From Ornithinimicrobium sediminis (lineage in GTDB: Bacteria; Actinomycetota; Actinomycetes; Actinomycetales; Dermatophilaceae), in assembly GCF_021272345.1 (NCBI RefSeq), contig NZ_JAJSDQ010000011.1:1-61917 (forward strand): DNA of 61,917 bases, in the 5' to 3' direction. This document shows positions 42,504 to 49,937 of the stretch, in pieces. The notes beneath the pieces were generated by a model. The model did not search any database, had not been told where the DNA came from, and saw only the letters and a program-made list of their open reading frames with translations. A program made the translations under genes and the position numbers. The stretch's first letter is position 1; every line of letters starts with the position of its first letter.

Positions 42504-43277
42504 CTACGGCACCGGCACCCGACGCACGATGACCCAGTAGACCGCCGCCGTCACGACGGCCGTCGCCAGGTCGAAGCCGGGCCGGCCGACCGCCTGACCG
42601 ACTGCGTCGGCGAGGCCCGGCAACGCCCACCCCGCCAGCCACGGCAGCAGGATCGCGAGAGCCGGCAGGACGAGCGCACCCACCCACCAGGGCCAGCGCA
42701 GGAAGACCGTCGTGATGGTGATGGCCCCGACCAGGGCCATGAGCACGGCGCCCAGGCCACGCACGGCCAGCACGGCCAGGTCGGCGGGGCCCTCGGCACC
42801 GAGCAGCTCGGCCGCCCGGCCGACCCCTCCTGCGACCACGGCCAGCACGATGCCGGCCACCACCAGCACGTAGGCCGTCATCACGAGGGCCGTCACGAGG
42901 TTGCCGACCGCGACCGAGGCGCGGGTGGCCCCGGCGGCGATGAGCGCCCGGGTCCGGGCGGCCAGCACGAACGCCATGACCAGGGCGGCGACGCCCACCC
43001 CTCCGGGCACGAACAGCAGGGAGGCCACGATGGTCACGCCGTCGCTGTCGGCCACGACCTCGAACGACATGGCGTCCAGGTCGCTGGTGGTCAGCAGCTG
43101 CCAGCCGCGCCATCGGGCGACCAGGCTGCCGACCACCCCGATGGCCAGCATCGCGGCGGTCGTGATGAGCAGGGTCCGCAGGCCCTCGGCCACGAGCAGC
43201 CGGGTGACGGTGGGCCACTGTGCGGCATACCCGGACCGGCGGCTCGCGACGGGTGCGTCGGTGCGGAGGTCGGTCAT
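42504..43277 (-). CDS. ABC transporter permease (GntR-ABC operon)
   Basis: A 257-residue integral membrane protein with six hydrophobic segments (helices near 30-55, 85-105, 130-165, 175-205, 210-225 and 235-252). No permease signature is visible, as usual for exporters of this ABC-2-like class. Its ATG overlaps the ATPase stop (ATGA), so it is the partner of the ATPase. The operon order regulator-ATPase-permease fits a YtrA-type, cell-envelope-stress or antimicrobial-export operon. Substrate unknown. Confidence 0.78.
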   Translation of the reverse strand: MTDLRTDAPVASRRSGYAAQWPTVTRLLVAEGLRTLLITTAAMLAIGVVGSLVARWRGWQLLTTSDLDAMSFEVVADSDGVTIVASLLFVPGGVGVAALVMAFVLAARTRALIAAGATRASVAVGNLVTALVMTAYVLVVAGIVLAVVAGGVGRAAELLGAEGPADLAVLAVRGLGAVLMALVGAITITTVFLRWPWWVGALVLPALAILLPWLAGWALPGLADAVGQAVGRPGFDLATAVVTAAVYWVIVRRVPVP

Positions 43278-44014
43278 CGCGGGGCCCTTTCGGTGCTGAC
43301 GCGCACCAGCACGTCGGTGAGCGAGGCCAGGGTGTCGCCGGTGGAGTGCTGCTGGCGCACCGTGTCGGCGTCCCCGGCGGCGGCGACCCGCCCCCGGTCG
43401 AGCACGACGACGTCCTCCATGAGGTCCTCGACCTCCTCGAGCAGGTGGGAGGACAGGATGATCGTGCGCGGGTGGGCCACGTAGTCGGCCATCAGCTCGT
43501 CGTAGAACATGCGCCGCGCCACCGCGTCCATGCCGAGGTAGACCTCGTCCAGGAGGGTGACCTCCGCCCGGGAGGCCAGCGCCAGGGTGGCGCCCAGGAC
43601 GGAGCGCTGCCCCCGGGAGAGCTGCTCCGGGTTCTTGCGCAGGGGCACCTCGAAGCGGTCGAGCAGGGCCAGCGCGTAGTCCTCGTCCCAGTGCGGACGC
43701 AAGGCGCGGTGGATGCGCAGGGTGTGCCGGATCCGCACGTCCTCCAGCACCCCGCCCTTGTCGCGGACCAGGCAGACCCGCGAGGTGAGCGAGGGCTCCT
43801 CCCAGACGTCCCGACCGCCGACCCGGACCGTGCCGGTCTGCACCGGTCGCAGCGCCGCGATGAGCGAGAGCAGCGTGGTCTTGCCGGCGCCGTTGCGGCC
43901 GACGAGTCCGGTGATCGTGCCGGGTCGGAAGCGGACACTGACGTCGCTGAGGGCCTCGGTGGACCTGAAGCGGTGGGTGACGGCGTCGACCTCGACGCCG
44001 AGGGGGTCGCTCAC
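43274..44014 (-). CDS. ABC transporter ATP-binding protein (GntR-ABC operon)
   Basis: A 246-residue ATPase: Walker A GLVGRNGAGKTTLLS (about 36-50), Q-loop region LVRDKGG, ABC signature in a variant form QLSRGQRSVLG, Walker B VTLLDEVYLGMDAVARR, and H-loop LSSHLLEE. The Walker B Glu is present so ATP hydrolysis should be retained. It overlaps the GntR stop and the permease start (4 bp each), so all three are translated together. Confidence 0.92.
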   Translation of the reverse strand: MSDPLGVEVDAVTHRFRSTEALSDVSVRFRPGTITGLVGRNGAGKTTLLSLIAALRPVQTGTVRVGGRDVWEEPSLTSRVCLVRDKGGVLEDVRIRHTLRIHRALRPHWDEDYALALLDRFEVPLRKNPEQLSRGQRSVLGATLALASRAEVTLLDEVYLGMDAVARRMFYDELMADYVAHPRTIILSSHLLEEVEDLMEDVVVLDRGRVAAAGDADTVRQQHSTGDTLASLTDVLVRVSTERAPR

Positions 44015-44394
44015 GGCTGCTCCTTGAGGTAGTCGACGAGCTGGTCGGTGGTGATGCCGAGCGCGCGGGCCTCCTCGAGCACGGGACGCATCGAGTCGTC
44101 CCAGAAGGTCGCCCGGCGGCGGGTGCGCAGCAGGTCGCGGGCACCCGGGCAGACGAACATGCCGAGCCCGCGACGCTTGTGCAGCAGCCCCTCGTCGACC
44201 AGCGTGCTCATCGCCTTGGCGGCCGTCGCGGGGTTGATGCGGTATGTCGTGGCGTACTGCGTCGTCGACATGACCTGGGCCTCCTCCTGCAGGTCACCGG
44301 AGAGGATGGCGTGCCGGACGCGGTCCGCGATCTGCTGGTAGATCGGGGTCCGGTCGTCGAAGGGCTCGGCCGTCGTCAGCGCTGTGCGCTCCAC
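44011..44394 (-). CDS. GntR-family regulator (YtrA subfamily)
   Basis: A 127-residue regulator: winged-helix GntR domain (PIYQQIADRVRHAILSGDLQ; TYRINPATAAKAMSTLVDEGLLHKRRGLGMFV) and a short C-terminal dimerisation helix (about 85-125), the small form typical of YtrA-type repressors. GTG 44394 is preferred because GGAAGGTGGGG precedes it; a GTG at 44409 is the alternative. The AT-rich palindrome just upstream (44421-44442) is its likely operator. YtrA repressors usually control their own ABC operon and respond to cell-envelope stress. Confidence 0.85.
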   Translation of the reverse strand: MERTALTTAEPFDDRTPIYQQIADRVRHAILSGDLQEEAQVMSTTQYATTYRINPATAAKAMSTLVDEGLLHKRRGLGMFVCPGARDLLRTRRRATFWDDSMRPVLEEARALGITTDQLVDYLKEQP

Positions 44395-44420
44395 TGCCCC
44401 ACCTTCCACACTCCGTACTG

Positions 44421-44442
44421 GTTCATTACTTAACTAGTGAAC
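44421..44442. promoter_or_regulatory. AT-rich palindromic operator of the GntR-ABC operon
   Basis: A 22-bp inverted repeat with arms GTTCA/TGAAC and centre TTAA; 18 of 22 positions are symmetric. It stands out in high-GC surroundings and lies 27 bp upstream of GTG 44394, overlapping the expected -10 region. GntR/YtrA repressors bind such sites. Confidence 0.6.
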
Positions 44443-44461
44443 CACACCACCACCCCGAGCG

Positions 44462-45859
44462 TCAACGCGGGTGGGACCGGGCCGGTCGCTCCAGGTCGGC
44501 GACCACCCGACGCACGGCGTCCAGGGAGCGGGCCACGTCGTCCTCCGTCGTCGACCAGTTGCTGACCGAGATGCGCAGCACCCTCCGCCCATGCCAGGTC
44601 GAACCGGTCATCCAGGTCGTGCCGTCGGCCAGGAGCCGCTGCACCACCTCCTGGGTGCGCTCGTCCGAGCCGAAGGAGGCACAGACCTGGGTGAAGACGA
44701 CGTCGTTGAGCACCTCGACCCCCGGCATTCGGCCGAGCTCACGAGCGAAGGTCGAGGCGTGGTCGCACAGCCGCTCCACCAGGTCGGCGACCCCGCTGCG
44801 GCCGAGGCTTCGCAGCACGGCCCACACCGGGAGCGCCCGTCCCCTGCGGGAGAGCTCGGGCACCTTGTCCAACGGCTGGCAGGTCGCGTCTCGCAGCAGA
44901 TAGGCCCCCTCGGCCCCCATCGACGCCTGCAGCGCCGCCGGGTCGCGCACGATGGCCAGGCCGCTGTCGTAGGGCACGTTGAGCGTCTTGTGGGCGTCGG
45001 TGGCCCACGAGTCGGCACTCTCGCAGCCGACCATGAGATGCCGTCGGGCCGCCGCGGCAGCGGCCCAGAGCCCGAACGCGCCGTCCACGTGCACCCACGC
45101 GCCGTGCCGATGCGCGATGTCGACGGCCTCCTCGAAAGGGTCGAAGGCCCCGGAGTGCACGTTGCCCGCCTGCAGGACCACCAGCGTCGGAGCTCCCCCA
45201 CCCGTCTCGAGCGCCGCGGCGAGTGCCCCTGGCGTCAGCCTGCCCTGGTCGTCGACGGCGACGGGCTCCGGCGCCCCCAGCCCGAGGTAGCGCAGCGCCA
45301 GGTCGACGGTGTCGTGCCGCTCCGCGCCGACCAGCACCCGCACCCGTGGCCCCCCGGCCAGCCCGTGCTGGACCACGTCCCAGCCGACGCTGCGCAGCAC
45401 CGCGTCCCGGCCCGTCGCCAGCCCCGTGAAGTTGGCCATCGTGCCGCCCGTGACGAAGCCGACGGCCGACTCCGGCGGGAGGCCGAGCAGGTCCAGCAGC
45501 CACGTGGCGGTGATGTCCTCCACAGCGGTGTGCGCCGGGGTGACGTCACGCAGCGCGCTGTTCTGGTCCCACGCGCTCACCAGCCAGTCGGCCGCCATGG
45601 CGGCAGGGTGCGTGCCCCCGATGACGAAGCCGAAGAACCGCCCCGCCGGCATCGCGGTCAAGCCCTGCTCGCCGGCCTCGGCGAGCAGGGTGACGACGTC
45701 CTCCGGGGGGCTGGGCTGCTCCGGCAGCTCGGCGCCGAGCGCCTCGGCGATCTCGGCGGTCGTGGCCTGCGGCGGTACGGCTCGCGTGTCGAGTGAGCCG
45801 ACCCAGTGCAGGGCCTGGCGGTGGGCGACCTCCAACGCCGCGACATACGGGTTGTCCAC
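44462..45859 (-). CDS. PLP-dependent group II decarboxylase (aromatic-amino-acid type)
   Basis: A 465-residue fold-type I decarboxylase. GFVTGGTMANFTGLATGRDAV (phosphate-binding region), HVDGAFGLWAAA with the PLP-interacting Asp, and Lys291 in SWATDAHKTLNVPYDSG that forms the Schiff base. Group II enzymes decarboxylate aromatic amino acids, glutamate or diaminobutyrate; the substrate cannot be decided here. GTG 45859 (TVDNPYVAALEV) follows GCGAGGGA. The frame continues upstream to 46240 but overlaps the TA locus on the other strand, so the longer start is rejected. Confidence 0.88.
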   Translation of the reverse strand: MDNPYVAALEVAHRQALHWVGSLDTRAVPPQATTAEIAEALGAELPEQPSPPEDVVTLLAEAGEQGLTAMPAGRFFGFVIGGTHPAAMAADWLVSAWDQNSALRDVTPAHTAVEDITATWLLDLLGLPPESAVGFVTGGTMANFTGLATGRDAVLRSVGWDVVQHGLAGGPRVRVLVGAERHDTVDLALRYLGLGAPEPVAVDDQGRLTPGALAAALETGGGAPTLVVLQAGNVHSGAFDPFEEAVDIAHRHGAWVHVDGAFGLWAAAAAARRHLMVGCESADSWATDAHKTLNVPYDSGLAIVRDPAALQASMGAEGAYLLRDATCQPLDKVPELSRRGRALPVWAVLRSLGRSGVADLVERLCDHASTFARELGRMPGVEVLNDVVFTQVCASFGSDERTQEVVQRLLADGTTWMTGSTWHGRRVLRISVSNWSTTEDDVARSLDAVRRVVADLERPARSHPR

Positions 45860-46069
45860 TGTGGTCCCTCGCTCTCCGCGACGGCGCCACCCTGCTGTGG
45901 TCCCTGCCCGCACAGTGCCGGCGGACAGGGTGGCTTCGTCAGATGGCGTGGCGGCCGTGTCTCGCCTTTCGACGCTAGACCCGTCGCCTGCGGCGGTCAA
46001 CGAGGAGGACGAGGGCGCATCCGGGGTTGGCAACCCACAGGCGGAGCGCACCCGGTCTTGTGTCGAGAA

Positions 46070-46085
46070 TGCCACGCAGGTGGCA
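46070..46085. promoter_or_regulatory. Inverted repeat upstream of the MazEF-like pair
   Basis: TGCCAC-GCAG-GTGGCA forms a 6-bp arm palindrome 21 bp upstream of ATG 46107, next to a TATGCC -10-like box (46090-46095) and a second repeat-like TGCCAT...AGGCA. It is a candidate autoregulatory operator. Confidence 0.45.
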
Positions 46086-46106
46086 CATCTATGCCATCGT
46101 TGAGGC

Positions 46107-46346
46107 ATGGCGAAGCAACGCTTGAGCACCACAGTCGACGGGGAGCTCCTGTCCCGTGCGCGGCAGCTGCAGCCCGGCACGTCGGACGCATCGATGGTCG
46201 AGCGGGCACTGACCGCTCTGCTGGCCCAGCACGAGCGCATGGAGATCGACGCTGCATATGCACGTGCCTACGAGGAGCACCCCTTCGACGAACCCGACGA
46301 GTGGGGCGACCTTGCTCGCTTCGGCGAGGCGGCCGGCGCACGGTGA
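46107..46346 (+). CDS. MazE-like antitoxin
   Basis: A 79-residue antitoxin-like protein: an N-terminal ribbon-helix-helix segment (KQRLSTTVDGELLSRARQL; SMVERALTALLAQHERM) and an acidic C-terminal tail (YEEHPFDEPDEWGDLARFGE) which would wrap the toxin. Its TGA overlaps the GTG of the toxin gene. Autoregulation is likely from the repeat upstream. Confidence 0.8.
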   Translation: MAKQRLSTTVDGELLSRARQLQPGTSDASMVERALTALLAQHERMEIDAAYARAYEEHPFDEPDEWGDLARFGEAAGAR

Positions 46347-46681
46347 GCCCTCCCCTCCATGGCGAGGTCTGGTGGTGCGAGCCACCGGACCTCGGCCGAC
46401 GCCCCGTCGTCGTGCTCTCCCGTGACGCCGCGATCGCGCGTCGCAGCAGGGTGCTGATCGCACCCTGCACGACAACGTTCCGGGGGCTCCCCAGCGAGGT
46501 AGAGCTGGTCCCGGCCACCGACCCCGTGCCCCGCCCCTGTGTAGCCACCCTTGATGCCGTGGAGAGCGTGCCTGTCTCCCTGCTCGTCGACCGGCTCGGG
46601 CGGCTGAGCCAAGCTCGGCTGCAGGACCTCTGTGCAGCGCTGGCCGTGGCGGTCGACTGCCCGGCGTCACTGGTGCGCTGA
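46343..46681 (+). CDS. MazF/PemK-type endoribonuclease toxin
   Basis: A 112-residue protein with the MazF/PemK fold: HGEVWWCEPPDLGRRPVVVLSRD at the N-terminus (the usual GEVWW start and RPVVVLS strand) and VSLLVDRLGRLSQARLQDLCAAL at the end. Such toxins cleave mRNA at short sequences. The GTG at 46343 overlaps the antitoxin stop (GTGA). Full length for the family. Confidence 0.85.
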   Translation: MSPPLHGEVWWCEPPDLGRRPVVVLSRDAAIARRSRVLIAPCTTTFRGLPSEVELVPATDPVPRPCVATLDAVESVPVSLLVDRLGRLSQARLQDLCAALAVAVDCPASLVR

Positions 46682-46725
46682 CACCGAGGTGCGGCACCAG
46701 ACAGGCTGCCGCTGATGGGCGTCGG

Positions 46726-47559
46726 TCAGTTCATCTCCGCCATCACCAGCGGCAGGAAGCCCTCGGCGTGCCCGGCGCGGGTGGGGTGGTAGATGTCCCG
46801 GTAGTCCCACGCGTAGCGACCCACCAGGTAGGGAGTGGAGGCGCACACGTCGTGACCGGTGAACCCGTCGATGACCGAGACGTAGGTCGCTCCGGCCGCG
46901 GCGACGCGTGCGGCGATGGCCGCGTCCAGCTGCTCGGTCACCCCGTTGAGCGCCGCCGCCTCCGTGGCGTCGATGCCGTTGGCCTGGCTGCACGAGACGT
47001 TGTCGCCGAACGGCCTCGGGTAGCCGACCACGATGAGGTCGGCCTTCGGCGCGCGGTTCGTGATGTCGGCGTAGGTGGCGTCCAGCCTGGCCGGGAGCTC
47101 GTCGGCGATCCGGCCGGAGACGGTGTCCACGGTCGACAGGCACTGCGCCTGGTCGTAGCTGCCGATGCAGTTGAGGATGAGGTCGGTGAACCCGATGTCG
47201 TTGCCCCCGACGGACAGGGTGACGTAGGCGGTCGACCGGGACAGGCTGCTCAGCTGGCTCGAGCGCACCGTGGAGGTCGTCGCCCCCGAGCACGCCTTGA
47301 AGTCGACCGACGTGTTCGGCCGCGCGTCGTCCAGCAGCGCCGGGTAGGCCCGCGAGCTGCGGTAGCAGCTCCAGTTGAGGTCAGCGCTGCCGGTGCCGTT
47401 GCCGGAGGCGTAGGAGTCACCGAGCGCCACCACCTTCTCGGTCGAGGACTTGCCGCCACCCCCTCCGCCCTTGTCGGGCTTGGCGGCGACCGCTGACCCG
47501 GCGCCGGCGAACGTGACCGCGATGACGGACAGGGCGGTCACCCAGTGGCGCAGGTGCAT
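46726..47559 (-). CDS. Secreted SGNH/GDSL hydrolase
   Basis: A 277-residue protein with a signal peptide (1-26), a glycine-rich stretch, and an SGNH hydrolase domain: block I VVALGDSYASGNG (Ser49), block III SVGGNDIGFTD and the Asp/His of block V in YRDIYHPTRAGH. Several Cys pairs (NWSCY, KACSG, NCIGS, DVCAST) fit an exported, disulphide-bonded fold as in actinobacterial esterases/lipases. It is complete, unlike the interrupted homologue at 12063-15578. The natural ester substrate is not evident. Confidence 0.87.
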   Translation of the reverse strand: MHLRHWVTALSVIAVTFAGAGSAVAAKPDKGGGGGGKSSTEKVVALGDSYASGNGTGSADLNWSCYRSSRAYPALLDDARPNTSVDFKACSGATTSTVRSSQLSSLSRSTAYVTLSVGGNDIGFTDLILNCIGSYDQAQCLSTVDTVSGRIADELPARLDATYADITNRAPKADLIVVGYPRPFGDNVSCSQANGIDATEAAALNGVTEQLDAAIAARVAAAGATYVSVIDGFTGHDVCASTPYLVGRYAWDYRDIYHPTRAGHAEGFLPLVMAEMN

Positions 47560-47803
47560 TGCAGTCTCCTTCGACCGAGCAGCAGTGGTCCTCGCAGTGT
47601 GATCCTGCTCACGTCAGAACGCAACAGAGAGCGACTCCTGACGACGCGCAGCTCACCTGAGGACAGAGCCCACGACCACGGAGAAAACCCGTGCCGGATC
47701 GATGTATCACCAGCCCGTCTCGCGACTCTGGCACGCCGCAAGTGCCACTGCAGAACGGGCCTCTTCCTGGGGCGCCGCCTCATCGCTGTCGAAACGGAGC
47801 ATC

Positions 47804-48814
47804 GTGACCAACTACCCGCCGCCTCCGGCGCACCCCCAGCAGGCCCCGCAGTACCCCCCGCCCTACTCGGAGCCGGCGCCGGGCCGCTCGTTCCTCGTCA
47901 CCTGGCTGCTCGCGATGTTCCTCGGCATCTTCGGGGCGGACCGCTTCTACCTGGGCAAGATCGGCACCGGCGCCCTCAAGCTGGTCACCCTCGGAGGCCT
48001 GGGCGTCTGGGCCCTGGTCGACCTCTTCCTGGTGCTCTCCGGCGCACAGCGGGACAAGGACCGACGCCCGCTCGAGGGATACCAGCAGCACAAGAAGACC
48101 GCCTGGCTCGTCACCGGTGGCCTCTTCCTGCTCTCCTTCGCCTTCTCGGCCTTGGGCGGGGACGACGACGCCCCTGAGGTCGCCACCGTCCAGTCCGCCG
48201 TCGCCGACCCGGCCCCGGCCGAGGAGGAGGCCGTGGCAGACGAGGAGGCTGCGGCAGAGGAAGCAGCTGCCGAAGAGGCCGCCGCCGAAGAAGAAGCTGC
48301 GGCAGAGGAAGCAGCTGCCGAAGAGGCCGCCGCCGAAGAAGCAGCGGCGGCGGAGGCAGCCGCCGAGGAAGCAGCGGCGGAGGAGGCAGCGGCGGAGGAA
48401 GAGGCGGCTGCGGAGGCCGCAGCACCGGGAGTCGGCGACACGGTGGAGGTCGGCGACTTCGAGATCACCATCACCGGCCTGGAGACCGGAGTCACCAGCG
48501 TGGGGGACAGCTTCATGGCCGAGAGCCCTCAGGGCCAGTTCGTCATCGTGCGCCTGACAGTCAGCAACACCGGCACCTCCGCCGAGTACTTCTTCGACAG
48601 CGACCAGGAGCTCATCGACGAGCAGGACCGCCAGCACTCGACGTCGAGCAACTCCTTCCTGATGGACGAGGAGAACCTCTGGCTGACCGAGATCAACCCC
48701 GGCAACACCGTGGAGGGTGCCCTGCTCTACGACATCCCCGCGGACGCCGAGCCGGTCGCCATCGACGTCGAGAGCGGCTGGTTCTCCGACCCGGTGCGTA
48801 TCTCTCTCGACTGA
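47804..48814 (+). CDS. TM2-domain protein with Ala/Glu repeat and DUF4352 domain
   Basis: A 336-residue protein: a Pro-rich start, a TM2 domain (about 28-85; SFLVTWLLAMFLGIFGADRFYLGKIGTGALKL), a third hydrophobic helix (about 100-118), an AAEEAAAEEE-type low-complexity region (about 135-208), and an extracellular DUF4352-like beta-sandwich (about 210-336). GTG 47804 is preferred: CGGAGC lies upstream, and the frame extending to 47702 lacks a ribosome site. The Ala/Glu region is coded by a 48-bp tandem duplication. Function unknown; compare the protein at 6274-7005. Confidence 0.75.
   Translation: MTNYPPPPAHPQQAPQYPPPYSEPAPGRSFLVTWLLAMFLGIFGADRFYLGKIGTGALKLVTLGGLGVWALVDLFLVLSGAQRDKDRRPLEGYQQHKKTAWLVTGGLFLLSFAFSALGGDDDAPEVATVQSAVADPAPAEEEAVADEEAAAEEAAAEEAAAEEEAAAEEAAAEEAAAEEAAAAEAAAEEAAAEEAAAEEEAAAEAAAPGVGDTVEVGDFEITITGLETGVTSVGDSFMAESPQGQFVIVRLTVSNTGTSAEYFFDSDQELIDEQDRQHSTSSNSFLMDEENLWLTEINPGNTVEGALLYDIPADAEPVAIDVESGWFSDPVRISLD
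48248..48341. repeat. 48-bp tandem duplication inside the Ala/Glu linker
   Basis: 46 bp beginning GCTGCGGCAGAGGAAGCAG occur at 48248-48293 and again at 48296-48341, exactly 48 bp apart. It codes for helical AEEAAAEEA-type units and probably varies in copy number among strains. Confidence 0.8.
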
Positions 48815-48824
48815 CCGACGTCGG

Positions 48825-48859
48825 ACACGGCCCGCGAGAGGTGGCCACTCGCGGGCCGT
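48825..48859. terminator. Bidirectional terminator between convergent genes
   Basis: CACGGCCCGCGAG (48825-48837) pairs perfectly with CTCGCGGGCCGTG (48847-48859), 9-base loop. It lies between the TM2-DUF4352 gene and the VOC gene, which converge. Confidence 0.75.
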
Positions 48860-48871
48860 GCCGTTCAGTCG

Positions 48872-49420
48872 TCAGTGGTCGGCCTGGGGACCAGCGGTGA
48901 AGAGCTCCCCGGAGGTGGAGACTCCGGACCACTTTGCGACCTCGGCGGCCAGGTCCAGACGGTCGATGGGCGCCTCGTTCTCGTAGCGCCCCCACTCGGC
49001 GCGCGGCAGCATCCACATCACCTCGAGCTCGTTGCCGTCCGGGTCTGCGCCGTAGAGGCTCAGCGTGGCGCCGTGGCTGGACTCCCCGCCCAGCGCTCCG
49101 GCCGCGGCGAGCACCTGCCGGGCGGCGGCGAGCTCGTCGACCGTGTCGACCTGCCAGGCGAGGTGATAGAGGCCGATGCCGCCGCGCATCTTCGGCGTGG
49201 CCTGGGCGCCGACGCCGAAGAGGCCCAGGTCGTGGTGGTTGCCCGAGCGCGGCAGGCGCAGGAACGCGGCGTGGGCGCGCGGCTCCTCCGCGGCCACCTC
49301 GAAGCCCATCACACCCGTGTAGAAGGCCAGGGCGCGGTCCAGGTCGGCGACGAACAGCACGGCGTGGTTGAGGCGGACGGGGTCGACGGACATCGAGGTT
49401 CCTGCAGGACTGGTTGACAT
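48872..49420 (-). CDS. VOC protein divergent from a MarR regulator
   Basis: A 182-residue protein with two VOC modules: RLNHAVLFVADLDRALAFYTGV, HHDLGLFGVG and the second with GIGLYHLAWQVDTVDELAAA, ending GADPDGNELEVMWM. Typical metal ligands are visible as His in LNHAV and HLAW, and Glu in LEVMW; such proteins are ring-cleavage dioxygenases, glyoxalases or thiol transferases. The start ATG 49420 lies inside the first of two operator-like repeats; ATG 49393 (MSVDPVRLNHA) is an alternative that would leave both operators upstream. It is divergent from, and probably repressed by, the MarR regulator. Confidence 0.82.
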   Translation of the reverse strand: MSTSPAGTSMSVDPVRLNHAVLFVADLDRALAFYTGVMGFEVAAEEPRAHAAFLRLPRSGNHHDLGLFGVGAQATPKMRGGIGLYHLAWQVDTVDELAAARQVLAAAGALGGESSHGATLSLYGADPDGNELEVMWMLPRAEWGRYENEAPIDRLDLAAEVAKWSGVSTSGELFTAGPQADH

Positions 49421-49424
49421 GTCA
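49415..49424. promoter_or_regulatory. MarR operator site 1
   Basis: A perfect 10-bp palindrome TGACATGTCA (with the extension TT before it), 31 bp from site 2, that is about three helical turns. It lies at the 5' end of the VOC gene, in the MarR-VOC divergent promoter region. Confidence 0.6.
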
Positions 49425-49445
49425 TCTATCTTCCTCGTCATTGTC

Positions 49446-49455
49446 TGACGTGTCA
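49446..49455. promoter_or_regulatory. MarR operator site 2
   Basis: TGACGTGTCA, differing from site 1 by one base, followed by AA. It lies just upstream of TACTAT (49458-49463), the -10 box of the marR-like gene, whose GTG begins about 7 nt later. The transcript is therefore probably leaderless, and repressor bound here would block RNA polymerase. Confidence 0.6.
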
Positions 49456-49469
49456 ACTACTATGCCCAT

Positions 49470-49937
49470 GTGCGCGACGGCATCGACCTCGACCTGATCA
49501 CCACCTTCGGTCGCCTGCTCGAGGCGGGCGCCACCCTGCAGCGGGACCTCGGCCGCGAGCTGGAGCGCGAGTGCGGCATCCCGCACACCTGGCTGGAGGT
49601 CATGCTGCGCATCTCCCGCTCCCCCGACGGCCAGGTGCCGATGAGCACGCTGGCGGGCCAGCTCACCCTCACCAGCGGTGGCGTGACCCGGCTGCTCGAC
49701 CGCATGGGCACCGCCGGGTATGTCGCACGCGTGCCATGCCCCACGGACCGGCGGGTCACGTATGCCGTCCTGACCCCCACCGGGCAGGAGCGGCTGCGCG
49801 AGGCGAGCACCCTGCATACGCAGCAGCTGCGCGAGGTGTTCGACGGCTTCTCCCCCGCCGACCTTCGCAGCCTGGACACCCTGCTCGACCGGCTGCGTCC
49901 CGGCTACCCCAGCAGCCCGCCGAGGTCGGCGAAGTAG
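49470..49937 (+). CDS. MarR-family transcription regulator
   Basis: A 155-residue winged-helix regulator: HTWLEVMLRISRSPDGQVPMSTLAGQLTLTSGGVTRLLDRM (recognition helix TSGGVTRLL) and the wing YVARVPCPTDRRVTYAVLTPTG. DRR in the wing is typical of MarR proteins. GTG 49470 starts the frame; there is no ribosome-binding site, and a -10 box is 7 nt upstream, indicating leaderless translation. Its 3' end overlaps that of the convergent Nramp-like gene by 34 bp. It likely controls itself and the VOC gene. Confidence 0.87.
   Translation: MRDGIDLDLITTFGRLLEAGATLQRDLGRELERECGIPHTWLEVMLRISRSPDGQVPMSTLAGQLTLTSGGVTRLLDRMGTAGYVARVPCPTDRRVTYAVLTPTGQERLREASTLHTQQLREVFDGFSPADLRSLDTLLDRLRPGYPSSPPRSAK

Noticed and set aside
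48230-48430. Repeat tract considered as CRISPR or minisatellite
   Set aside because: The units have no unique spacers and lie within a coding frame as Ala/Glu codons; it is a protein linker repeat.
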